From Antennarius striatus (Eukaryota; Chordata; Actinopteri; Lophiiformes; Antennariidae), in assembly GCF_040054535.1 (NCBI RefSeq), contig NC_090779.1, positions 21,689,001 to 21,753,000 of the forward strand: 64,000 nucleotides of DNA, written 5' to 3'. Positions 17,801 through 27,149 of this stretch are shown one piece after another (the first letter of the stretch is position 1; each line of letters begins with the position of its first letter). A program made the translations under genes and the position numbers. Under the pieces are notes generated by a model. It was not told the DNA's origin. It searched no databases and saw only the letters and a program-made list of their open reading frames with translations.

Positions 17801-20800
17801 GACACAAGTCTGAGGGTTCCAAAGCATCATTCTTCTCACCTTGACTACACCTTGAGATCTTTCCGTTTCACAAACAGCAGCAGAGACAAAGGGCAACCTT
17901 TGCGAAGTCCCACACCCACAAGAATGTATTACTTTTGAGTTCCAATCTCGTATATTGTTTTTTCTCCACAAGCAGAGCTACTTATTCTCCTTTTCAGCAT
18001 TTGCTGTAACTTCAATCTCAGACATAGTCTCAAAGTCGGCAGTTAACAGGGTTGCTTGTAAATTTCAATACACTGGACTACTTTATGGTTCTAAACAAGT
18101 GAATTTTCCAAGCCAAAAAGTAGTCGAGGAACTATCATCTGCGAATATTGTATATTGCCATTTAGATCTTTTTTTAGAGTTTACCAAAGTGTAACTCATG
18201 CACAATTAAAATAAAAAGTGAACCAAGAAGCACACTGAGATGGAAGCTGAACATCCAAGATGTTAGAGCTTTGGTAGATGTTGAGACAGTGATGATAAAT
18301 ATTAATATTCACCGTCTGGGTTCAACCACTTCCTCTGTAACATAGTTGAGGAAGTTCCAGCCACTGAAGGCGAAAGATGCCTGCAGGAAGGCAAGAGCCA
18401 TCTGACCCACTGATGGCGTCCTATCCATGGAAAATGCCACCTGAGGGGTGAGTGCCTCATACTTCCCTGAAAGATAATACACAACTGAGTTTGATTTCAT
18501 GACTTCAGGGAGCAGTAAAGCTTTAGACCACAGACTGTTACCGTTGTAGATTTGGACCAAGCCAACCATGATGATGAGGCCCAGAGCCATCAGCTTCCCC
18601 ACAGTGAAGATATCCTGGATCCTGGTGGCCATACGAACACTGAAGCAGTTCACCCAGGTCAGCAGCACTGAGCATAAAACACACAATCAGGATGACTGCA
18701 CAGACACGAGCCCGTGTCACAGTCCTTGATTTCATTTTTCTTACAAAGTTTTTTTGACCTGCTCTTAGTCTAGCCCGTCAATCAAACCTGTTTGCCATGG
18801 GAGACCCTAACAGGAGCATAAAGCCCCCGATAACATAGCTCCTAGAATCACGTGGGTACTCAGACTCCCCCACCACAATAAGGTGGCAGTTCATTGGGGA
18901 GATTCTTGAAGATCTTTTAGGCAATGTCATGTTTTCTATGATCAAGTTTATTGAAGTAAGAACTCCTTTCAGTATGTCCAACCATCAATGTTTCAGCCAT
19001 CAGTTTCAGAAGAAGAAAACTTCAAAGTTTCAGATGAGATGCTTTAGGTAAACTTGGACTATTTGTAATCAGGACCTGCAAACTTTCACAAATCATTAAC
19101 GGTCTTGTCAAACCGGAGATGAAGTACACTCATTGTGTTCGTGTACTTTTCTGCACCAACCCAGAGGTCAGGTGGCAGCCGTTCAGTAAGTCAGTACCAG
19201 TGTGGTCCTTCCTGACACTGGGGACCCGTTGCTGGTGGGCTGGTGGTGGGTGGCAGCAGCCAGTCGTCATGGGAGGCAGTAATGTGGGAAACTGGCGAGT
19301 ATGAGAGGCCATGATTGTTTCACCTCATTCATCACTGTCATCAGTTTAGCCCCACTCTTCCTCATGCTGGCCTCACTCTCTACACAAACACAGACTGAGG
19401 TTCAGTTTCCATGGTAGCGGCCTGCAGCATCCCCAGTTTCCTCCTCACAGGTTGGATGGATTCTTCATGTCGAACTCCAACATGGAGCTCAGGAAACAGC
19501 TCCCTGCAGTGTCGTTTTACTTTCCCTGACTTTCCAGAGCTGTGTGCCATCAATATACAGTATATAAAATTACTGTATATGTAAGTTATTGATATAATAA
19601 GTTTTGGATGTACAGAAAAAAATCTGAATCTTCGAGCAACAACAGAACAGCTATTGAACTAGACATGACAATGACTGATGTATTTGTGCTGTAGGTTTAT
19701 CTATTTGAACATGGAATGTGTAAAAAAAAAAAAAGATGGAGATCGACTTACAGAGACAGGTGGCAGAAAGCATCCTTGTTGCCATATATGGAGGGACGCA
19801 GTTTGGAAAGACAGGCTGCAGGATGTAGCTGGAGAACGTGAGGGCGATGACGGCCAGTGTGGTTGGGTACATGATGAGGACAGCGCTCCACAGCAAAAGA
19901 AACCTGAGGAGGAAGACGTACACACACCTCATTGTCACACATTACATCATGGACAACACATTTATATATGTATGGATTTGTATATGTACTCACCCCATTA
20001 GACCGCCAAAAATCTCTGTGACATAAGAATAATCTCCTCCAGATTTAGGGATGGTGACGCCCAGTTCAGCGTAACAGAGGGAGCCTAAGGCAGCGATGCA
20101 GCCCCCCAGTAACCAGACCAGTAAGGCCAAACCCACTGAGCCCGAGTGCTCCAGGACCCCCTTTGGAGAGATGAAGATCCCAGACCCGATGATGTTCCCT
20201 GAAAAGGGGAGGGTGAGATAGTGATTGAAATGCGGCCGTACTGATCAGTGTTTGACCGACTGGTTTCAACTGTTTGAAGAAGCCTGCAGCTGAATGTATG
20301 CTCTGTTAAATCATGAATGTTTCCTCAGTCGTTTTGATTATTGCACTTTTTTCTTTGCCTTGATTGAAATGTTCTAAAATTACCAATTAAGACTACATAA
20401 AATCACAACATATTACTGTGTTTCATAATATAATGAAAGGATGAATGTCATGCTTTTGGATCTCATAGCTTTTTAATGTAATTTATACTTTGATCACTCT
20501 TTTATATTTCAACTATGGGTTCACGGTGGCTTTGTCAGGACTGAAGATTTGTCGGTCTGACCCCTCCGTTCCTCTGGATGTAACCCAGATTTTACTAGGG
20601 GTGCATTAGAACCCAGAGAGTGACTTAAAGGAGGAGGGTCAGACCATCCCTCAGTTGGACAATCTCCCCCTGCCACAGCCTCGGGTTCACATTACCAGCA
20701 GACCAACACATTCACACTACAGCGCCACCAGTAGCATGGCAAGAGGCAGCCAAGTGGCACAGACGGCCATTATATAAGCAGGGATCGATTGTCTGTTCCA

Positions 20801-22570
20801 CTGACCAAAATCCACATCCTCCTCAGTGTCTACGGGATGAACGCCTGGTCCAAGTCCTCCTCCTCCTCCTCCTCAGTTAAATATGGCTGACTTCGCTCAT
20901 AGGCAGTCTGATGGAAACAGTATTGGTAGATGGTGGAGGCACAAGACCCATTTACCTGTCCGTCAGTAAACAAGAGCTCCAGGTGAGACACACCTGGTTG
21001 AAAGGTGGAGAAGAACTCTGACTGGTTGAAGTCATATTGATACACACCTCTGCTGCCCGAGTAATGTGCTTTTTGTTTCAGCTTTCTATCTGCAACGGAT
21101 GTGAAGATATTTGGTGGGCTAACAAATGGACGGACGAACACACAAACATTGACAATTACAATACATCACCGTTTTGAAGCGGGATGTAACCAGCCTACTC
21201 CGCATACAAACACACATGGATTCATTTTCATAATCATCTCCTCTGCATTAATTTGCTTTGGTCTTTTTTGGATTTTTCTTTACAACACATTTACAACACA
21301 ACACTGAACTTTTATACACATTTTTACAACAGTCAAGTCAGCACTCCTGTGTGTTGAAACTGATATTTATACTCTTAAAAAATAAAAATTCCTCAAACAT
21401 TTTAGTTAACAAGTAATGAGTCTCAAATATACATGGTTTTCACTTCTAGAGGTACCTGAAAAATATTATTGGACTTTCCCATGACATTCTAAGTTTTTGA
21501 AATGATCCCAGATGTGGTTAGACTGGACTTATTTTGTGGCTTTAATCCCACTACCTGTACTTTGAAGGTGATTGTATCGTGTATTTTTGTCACTGTATGC
21601 ATATTTAATGTATTTGTATGCTATTGTGACCTTCATGACCAGGTCATCTTTATAAAACGGATCCTTGAGCCTATCAGATCGATTTGTGTTCTTGGAACTT
21701 ACTGTATTTCCCTGACAACACGTGAACCAACATTCAGGTCATATGACTCATTCACTCTCTGTTGTGACTAACTGAATGTCCTGATTGGTCAATGTCAGAA
21801 TTGTCACCAAGCAGCCCCGGTCCTGATGAACACATTGGACAGACAGACGGATGGACAGACAGACATTCACACACCTTTTCAGCATCCTTGTACTCCTAAC
21901 TTGTTTAATCTGAGCATAAACTGCAGGTGTGAAATGTCCCTGCAGCAAACCTACAATTATGCAGCAAAATCTCAACATGAAAAACTGGGGGCCTTGAGGG
22001 GCCCTGGGGGGCCTTGAGGGGCCCTGGGGGGTCTTAGGGGGCCCTGACGGGGTAACTACAGAAAAGGAAATGTCTGAGATCAGGTGCCGTCTTTAAAAGC
22101 CCTTCTTATAACTATTTCTTCTGACTTCACTAAAATGTTTCACTTGTTTGCTGATTTTAGATTTTTATTGCTTTTACCTGATTGGTTGTTTTATTTGTCA
22201 ATCACTTTGTCACAATGATTGGAAGAGTGCCCCTCTAAAATCTATAACTGTAACAAATCACCAATAGCCAGATCAGACTGATGGATCAATAATGTTAATC
22301 ATTATTGATCGATTTAGGCTCTAGCTGATTGACACGTGGGTACTAGGACGGCACGTGACTGAGGAGCTGATTGATCAGCCGATTGTTTAATGATCAGCTG
22401 TTTGGCACTAATGAGGTGAAGGCTATCAGCGCTCACGTGATCAATGTCTCACCTATGATGATGGTGCACGCGCTCAGCAGCCCGATCTCCTTCTTGAGCG
22501 TCACTCTGTCCGGGTCACTCTTCTTCTCCTTCTGGCCCTCCGTCGCGCAGCCGATCGGTCCAGGATCCAT
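14839..22570 (-). CDS. slc7a8: L-type amino-acid transporter light chain, SLC7A8/LAT2-like (complete, 509 aa)
   Basis: LAT2 is a sodium-independent exchanger of neutral amino acids that pairs with the heavy chain 4F2hc (SLC3A2) at the plasma membrane. Eleven coding exons were chained: 22453-22570, 19994-20198, 19752-19903, 18542-18667, 18313-18466, 16118-16241, 15780-15883, 15616-15712, 15366-15515, 15084-15261, 14839-14960, in total 1530 bp. The start MDPGPIG has a strong Kozak context; the longer upstream frame has no [15 protein letters not shown] leads into the [12 protein letters not shown] substrate-site motif of TM1. [34 protein letters not shown] and [12 protein letters not shown] match LAT2 better than LAT1 or y+LAT. 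The cysteine in VFPNCVPP is placed like the LAT2 residue bonded to 4F2hc. Intron 4 is 75 bp, a multiple of three, and has no in-frame stop. Introns 1, 3 and 5 hold repeats. Confidence 0.92.
16385..16700 (-). mobile_element. interspersed retroelement fragment (acanthomorph SINE body-like)
   Basis: Read on the minus strand, the block at 16560-16667 has a GAGCACTGCCGAGGCACCC segment followed by TTGAGCAAGGTGCCGTCCC. This matches my memory of the body of common spiny-rayed-fish SINEs. The left end near 16400, TTGATCCCCGGAGGGAAATT, is typical of fish retroelement tails, and a CA repeat lies at 16489-16506. The internal 17-bp hairpin is described under findings. Confidence 0.5.
16742..16793. repeat. 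nested palindrome
   Basis: ATATGTTTA at 16753-16761 is an exact inverted copy of TAAACATAT at 16772-16780. TGTAGCA at 16742-16748 pairs with TGCTACA at 16787-16793. The loop holds the self-complementary GCATGC. It sits in slc7a8 intron 5. Confidence 0.75.
16880..17040. repeat. degenerate minisatellite, about 36-40 bp period
   Basis: Four diverged copies of a unit share a core like TGTAGACATTCTATAAG followed by CAACAGGAA. They are spaced about 36-40 bp apart inside slc7a8 intron 5. Confidence 0.6.
17210..17930 (-). mobile_element. LINE (non-LTR retrotransposon) relic with an internally amplified edge
   Basis: The segment at about 17500-17930, read on the minus strand, matches the 3' part of a fish LINE polymerase open frame. 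Recognisable stretches include AACAAGACCCTACTAAACAT, CTCAACCTGGAGGGCACAAT and GACAAAGGGCAACCTTTGCG as seen on the plus strand. No long frame is intact, so the copy is old. At 17210-17440 about five diverged copies of a roughly 51-bp unit lie in tandem, each with CCAGAACTCATGACC-like and GGTAGATCC-like parts. These look like a local amplification of the neighbouring LINE sequence. The clade (L2, Rex1 or RTE) was not resolved. Confidence 0.6.
18778..18960 (-). mobile_element. retroelement fragment in slc7a8 intron 3
   Basis: The block contains CCACCACAATAAGGTGGCAG and CATAGCTCCTAGAATCACGT on the plus strand, which are familiar from a widespread fish non-LTR element. It is a short piece with no intact frame, in the intron between exons 3 and 4. 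Family assignment is from memory. Confidence 0.4.
20199..22452 (-). other. slc7a8 intron 1
   Basis: This is the largest intron of the gene (2.25 kb). It contains a GGA/TCC triplet run at about 20855-20874, a GACA/GATG-rich patch near 21835-21865 and a G-rich minisatellite at 21987-22052. No coding exon or RNA gene is visible. Confidence 0.6.
21987..22052 (+). repeat. G-rich minisatellite with GGGG runs
   Basis: Three to four copies of an approximately 18-bp unit built from GGGGCCTTGA and GGGGCCCTG occur in tandem. The plus strand has more than four runs of four or more G, so G-quadruplex formation is plausible. It lies about 400 bp downstream of the slc7a8 first-exon donor, on the non-transcribed strand. 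Confidence 0.75.
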
Positions 22571-23164
22571 GTCCGCTCCTCCCAGTACTCTCAGTACTCC
22601 CAATGCTTTCTCCTCTCTGAATTCACACTGTGTGAATGGGCTGCGCCTGCGCAACAAACTGCCGCTGTCCAGCGCAGAATGTTAAACAGTACAACTTACC
22701 GCGATGCGTTCAGGGACCCAGGGAGGATCTTTAACGTTTCAGATGCAGTCGGTCTTGAAGGGCAGTCCTCTAATCCTATCATTGAATACCGCATTAAAAA
22801 GTTCTAAATTTAAAGTACTGCACTAAAATGTGGATGAATGCAGATTCGGTGAAACGCATGAGTATAAATAAAAAGAGCAAGTATTTTTATAATGTTTGGA
22901 TACGTCTCATCTTCTGTGACGTCACACCACAGAACATTCTACCGTCAACAGGTGGAAAGTAACAAAGTTCGCTTTATGTACAAAGTTGAGTCATTTGAAA
23001 AATTCAAATTACATTTTAATATTTTTTTTTAGCTGTTTCTGATGAATGTCTGAAGCAGTTTGAGATGACAGAATCAGAGCCGTAGTGTGAAGATAAATAT
23101 ATTCAGCCGAGTTAAAAACTCAAAATGGCCAGGAAGAAATAGTTCCACAAGTTATGCAATTTCC

Positions 23165-23207
23165 TCCGGGATTAATAAAGTATCCATCTATCTATCTATC
23201 TAATTTA
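23165..23207 (+). repeat. (TCTA)n run with LINE-like tail
   Basis: GGGATTAATAAAGTATCC followed by tandem ATCT units is a common 3' terminus of fish LINE copies. Only the tail is recognisable. Confidence 0.5.
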
Positions 23208-23528
23208 TTTTGAAAAACTAAAAACCCTTTAACAGCAAAAATCCTTACTTTATGGGTCTTTTTCTGTATGATGTCTCCTACAATTAATAATATTTTGAGA
23301 AAAACATAATCCTGTCATTCTGTGGTAGAGTGTTCCTCTTCATAGCTACTCCTCACTCAGATGGACTGTGAGCTGCTTCTCAGTAGTCGTGACCTAAATG
23401 TTGTTCATGCAAAAGTCGAGCCTGACATTCACCAATTCTTCATTCAACAGTCAGAAGCAAAAATTCATCACATTTAAGAATCTGAAAAACAAGATTTCAA
23501 CATTCATACCAACTTAAACGACTGAAGC

Positions 23529-23534
23529 TTTATT
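23529..23534 (-). terminator. candidate polyadenylation signal AATAAA for pdcd2l
   Basis: A canonical AATAAA occurs on the minus strand about 210 nt downstream of the pdcd2l stop codon. No nearer canonical signal was noticed. Confidence 0.5.
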
Positions 23535-23743
23535 AAAACCCTGAATGGAACAATGATTGCATTTGAGTCAGCGGTCCACCTGTAATAATCCCAGCGATGA
23601 TGTCACAGTGTCCAGAATTCCTACAGTGACATCACATGTTTCAGCTCATGTGTTAAACTGGATGAACCCCCTCTTATTTAAGAGCCAGACATTGATATGA
23701 TCAACTATCTGTTACCCCTGTTTCCGTGGAGACACAGAGGCCC

Positions 23744-25790
23744 TTATTTAAAGAGCTGCTGGTCAGGGTCCGACTGGACAAAGCAGAACTCCTCCACAGA
23801 TGATCTGGATTCATCCATCCAACAACTTTTTGTGCAGCTATAAACCAACACAGTCCCAAATTCCAGCTCTGTCCCACCGCCTGCCATCTGCAGCAGACTG
23901 ACCAGAGCTGGCATGAGCTGCAGCTCAAAAGTCCTGGATCCTCCACAGATGCCACACGCCGGAACCAACTCAGCCATGTTGGGCGGCGGCTTCGAGATAA
24001 ATAGCGGCTCCCCGCTGTGGCAGTACCGAAGGATCTGCTGAGGACACAGCGAGATTTTCTTCATGAACTTGGAGAAGATGCCATCTCCATGCCGGGCACT
24101 AGCTTTCTCATACTTTTCCTCCCCGTCGCCACCCTCTAGCGCTCTCACCGCCACTCCTTCCCTCTTCTCATAGTCCTTCAAGAGTTGCTGAGCATGCTGC
24201 AGATCATCCTCCTCGCCAGTCAGGTCTGACTCATCCACCACACTGATGAAGAATGAACGCAGCATGGGGATGTCCTCCTGAGAGTCGCCCAAACTGAGAT
24301 CCTGCAGTTGGCTGCTGATGTCACTTTCAGATACTGCTGGACAGAAAATAACAGGCTGATGATGACATCACTGAAATCATAAGCTCAGGTTTGTGACATC
24401 TTCTAACCAATACAAACACATTTGACTTAATTCTCTGGAGCCTCATTTTGAAATTGTTTAGCTTGGGGGGTTTTTTAAAGTTATTTTTATTAAAGCATGT
24501 ATTAATTTCACACAACATAGAATTTCAAGCAAAATGAAATTGTGTACATAAGAATATAATATTAAAACAAAACAATTGCTTAGCTTTCTGAAGTTCTTTC
24601 CCTGAGCAATGTGGGATGGGATCATGTGAATGAAAAAACTTCACTCTTTCTGGGCATAGTTCTGGTTCTTAATGGGTTTAATGTCTGAATTTGAATAAAA
24701 AGTAGATTAAAATAGAATGTTAAAAATTAAAACAGACTTGAATAGCAATATAATTGCCTGTCTTACCCACACTGGATGCTAGAGAAAGATTGGTTGCTGT
24801 GAGTCACTTGATATCATGAATGTAAGGACGAGGAAGAGGAGGGTCTACAGATTAACCAAAGTTTGAAAATACAGTATTCTTTTAGAACCATCACAGGAAC
24901 ATAGCAGTACGTCCTCATACCAACACTTAAAACTCGTAACAGTATTTTTACTCGTTGTCTGTGTAGGTTCTCAGTCATCCAGGTCATGGTTATTCAAAAG
25001 CTGTTTTAAGTCAATCCACTGGACGTTAAGGTTCCGGAACTGAAGAAGTCTCTTGGATGAGAGACGAAACATCTTCACGAACTTTCTTAACGTCCAGTGG
25101 ATTGACTTAAACAGCTTTTGGATAGTATTTTTACTCCTCTGATTATAGAGTCTGTGTTCCCTACTTAATGCTTTATTTTTCATACTATTAATTTTAATTA
25201 TAAGAGGGTTTTTTTTACTGCTTTTGTTTTAAACGGTGTGTTTTTTAACAACTTTGACTTGTAACAGTAGTTTTACTACTCTTACTTGCAATCGAGTAGA
25301 TTTTCTTCAGTAAAGCTCTATTTCATCCACTTCTGTGGTGATTCCTACCCTCTGTCTCCACCTTCTTCATCCCGCTCCATCCATCCTCCTCCTCCCCTGT
25401 TCCCCAGTCGTCAGCGGAGTCACACCAGTCAGTGGCCGACAGAGGAGCCTCCTGAGCCGGGGTAGGCCGGCTCGTTGTCACCGCGGTCTCCAGACACTGA
25501 GAACGGAACACTTTCCAACACTCCGGGCCGCCGCCGCAATCTGCTCCCGGACATGCGAACAGGTGGAGGTTCCTGTGGAAAGGGGAGGCATCCAGAGGAC
25601 AGTATATCTGAACCGCGTGGACTAACGGGGACCCACAGCAACCACAGCGCGGAGACTGTCGGGTGGTGAGCGGGGACCAGTCTGGCTGGCCGCCCACTTT
25701 GTTGGTGAGAAACGAGGTCTTGTATCTTCTGGAGTCGATCTCTCCGTCACACACACCAATCAGCGTCAACTCCTGGGCAGGGGACGCCAT
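23744..25790 (-). CDS. pdcd2l: programmed cell death 2-like protein (complete, 344 aa)
   Basis: PDCD2L is a relative of PDCD2 and is thought to act as a chaperone-like adaptor in small ribosomal subunit biogenesis, shuttling between nucleus and cytoplasm. Two exons were found, 25349-25790 and 23744-24336, together 1035 bp. The start is MASPAQELTL. Exon 1 has cysteine pairs in PRCGCCGSPL and FACPGADCGG, then CWKVFRSQCL, and an acidic WCDSADDWG stretch that matches the human WCEGADDWG. Exon 2 contains the PDCD2 C-terminal domain with GEEKYEKA, PQQILRYCHSGEPLF, CGICGGSRTFELQLMPALV, FGTVLVYSC and a terminal QLFK, as in human. Human PDCD2L is 358 aa, so the protein is nearly full length. The two-exon layout is very compact. 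The single 1012-bp intron contains a fold-back element. Confidence 0.95.
24995..25120. repeat. fold-back element in the pdcd2l intron (35-36 bp arms, 55-nt loop)
   Basis: The left arm 24995-25030 and right arm 25086-25120 are inverted copies that differ by one T. The 55-nt loop itself contains GTCTCT at 25048-25053 paired with AGAGAC at 25060-25065, flanked by GAAGA/TCTTC, and a GTTCCGGAAC palindrome. The loop text, with TCTTGGATGAGAGACGAAAC, recurs widely in fish genomes in my memory, so this is probably a dispersed palindromic element. Confidence 0.85.
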
Positions 25791-27149
25791 CTCTCACATG
25801 TTGGGTACACTACAGGAAGTGGATGAGTCCGGGTCCATCATGAAAATACTTCCGTCAGATGATTGTGGCGTAAAGGTATTAAAGAACAGTACCTAACTGT
25901 TTATACCCCGATGTCATTAGCATGACATCGGGGCGTACATGTAAAAACGGGCAGGTGTATTTTATTTAAAATTATTATGAAAGAACTGACACAGGCTGGA
26001 AGACATTAGACTTTTTTTTTAAAGATTTAAAGTTAGGATCTGTGGTCCGTCACCTAAATATTTCCGTCGGCTTTTCTTTTTCTTTTTAATTAACTTAAAC
26101 TTTTACCGGGATTCCTGACATGGTTGGACAAACTCTGACATTGAGAAACAGAACAGCTGATCTGAGTTGGATAGATAAAATCACAGTATCGCTGACTGTG
26201 ACATAAACTTGTTCACGAGAACTGTAATTATTATCACCATGGCAACCAGGGATAAACAACATGCCGCTTTATGTCGCTCCAGCTCAGCGGCCGGAAGTCT
26301 TAACATGTGCGTTCGGTAATTATAAGCACATAACTGAAGAAGAGCCGCAGCTTCATCAGCAGTGAAGGAATGACAACTGAAGCAGGAGTGACTGAGTTAG
26401 TTTGAATTTGCTTTACTTCTCTCCATCCAATACACCCGTATCGCCACCAGTGTTAACTAGTCACAGGTGAATTATTGTGCAATCGGTGACAAAACTTTAT
26501 TTTTTACATTTCTAAGTTGTGGAAAAAGTTCCCCAATGGTCATAGGTTGCATTGATGGAATGTCACTTATTGTTGCTACTTGTTGACACTAAGGTAAGTG
26601 AAGTCTTTCTATAACATTAACATTCAGGTAAAAATACATTTTTTGCATCAAAAACCACTCAAGTAGAAATGAGATTCAAGCTGAGATTTTGAGACAGTAA
26701 AACACAGAAGTGAACTTATCCTTCATGTGAACCTTTTTACTTGGTTGTATTCAAATGAAGGATGATGATCTTCAGTCATCTTAAAATGATCTTGGCATGA
26801 AACGCCTCAAAAATTAAGATGCTTCTTCAGCCAACATATTGATGCACAGCTACAGATCACAACCAACGACAGACACACTGTCAACCGTGACCTCAGGGAT
26901 AGTAAAATGACCCTAGTCTTCAAAAGTCCAGTTTAATTAAACAATTTTAAAAATTAAAAAAGATTCAATTCACAGTTACAGAATACAGACCAACACAGTC
27001 AGCAGCAGCCAGGCTGCAACGACAGGAACACATTCCAGGTCCAGGTCATTACTTCAATGTTCAGGTTCCAGTTCCTGCTGTCCTTGGTAACCAATGGCTG
27101 GTGAATGAACAAGCACTCAAACATAGCAGCTAATGGATGTCTCCCAGTT
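25791..27149. other. intergenic: pdcd2l promoter side and immp2l 3' flank
   Basis: The part nearest 25791 should contain the pdcd2l 5' UTR and promoter and includes a short perfect hairpin at 25906-25933. Remaining sequence is AT-rich and without recognised exons. A minus-strand AATAAA at 26496-26501 could end an extended immp2l 3' UTR but is far from the stop codon. Confidence 0.45.
25906..25933. repeat. perfect 12-bp inverted repeat with 4-nt loop
   Basis: CCCCGATGTCAT (25906-25917) is followed by loop TAGC and ATGACATCGGGG (25922-25933). It is 116 bp upstream of the pdcd2l start codon. It could be a promoter-proximal protein site or a structured 5' UTR element; nothing in the sequence decides this. 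Confidence 0.85.

Larger units (their letters stand above)
16242..18312 (-). other. slc7a8 intron 5, repeat-rich
   Basis: This 2.07-kb intron is the most repeat-laden stretch of the gene. In plus-strand order it holds a SINE/LINE-type fragment, a nested palindrome, a degenerate minisatellite and a LINE reverse-transcriptase relic whose edge has been tandemly duplicated. Each is listed separately. Positions 17940-18300 show no recognisable feature. Confidence 0.6.
22571..23743. other. intergenic: slc7a8 promoter side and pdcd2l 3' flank
   Basis: Sequence just above 22570 is GC-rich and should contain the slc7a8 5' UTR and promoter. At 23165-23207 a GGGATTAATAAAGTATCC motif followed by a TATC tetranucleotide run looks like the 3' tail of a LINE. 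Positions 23529-23743 are the likely pdcd2l 3' UTR. Confidence 0.5.

Noticed and set aside
18480-18541. Insertion of extra residues in the slc7a8 protein (25 aa not in LAT2)
   Set aside because: GT-AG boundaries remove it and restore the LAT2 length, so it is annotated as an intron; retention is kept only as a hypothesis in the findings.
22571-22657. Longer slc7a8 N-terminus starting at 22657
   Set aside because: The first codon of that frame is TTG, not ATG; the first ATG, with a strong Kozak context, is at 22570.
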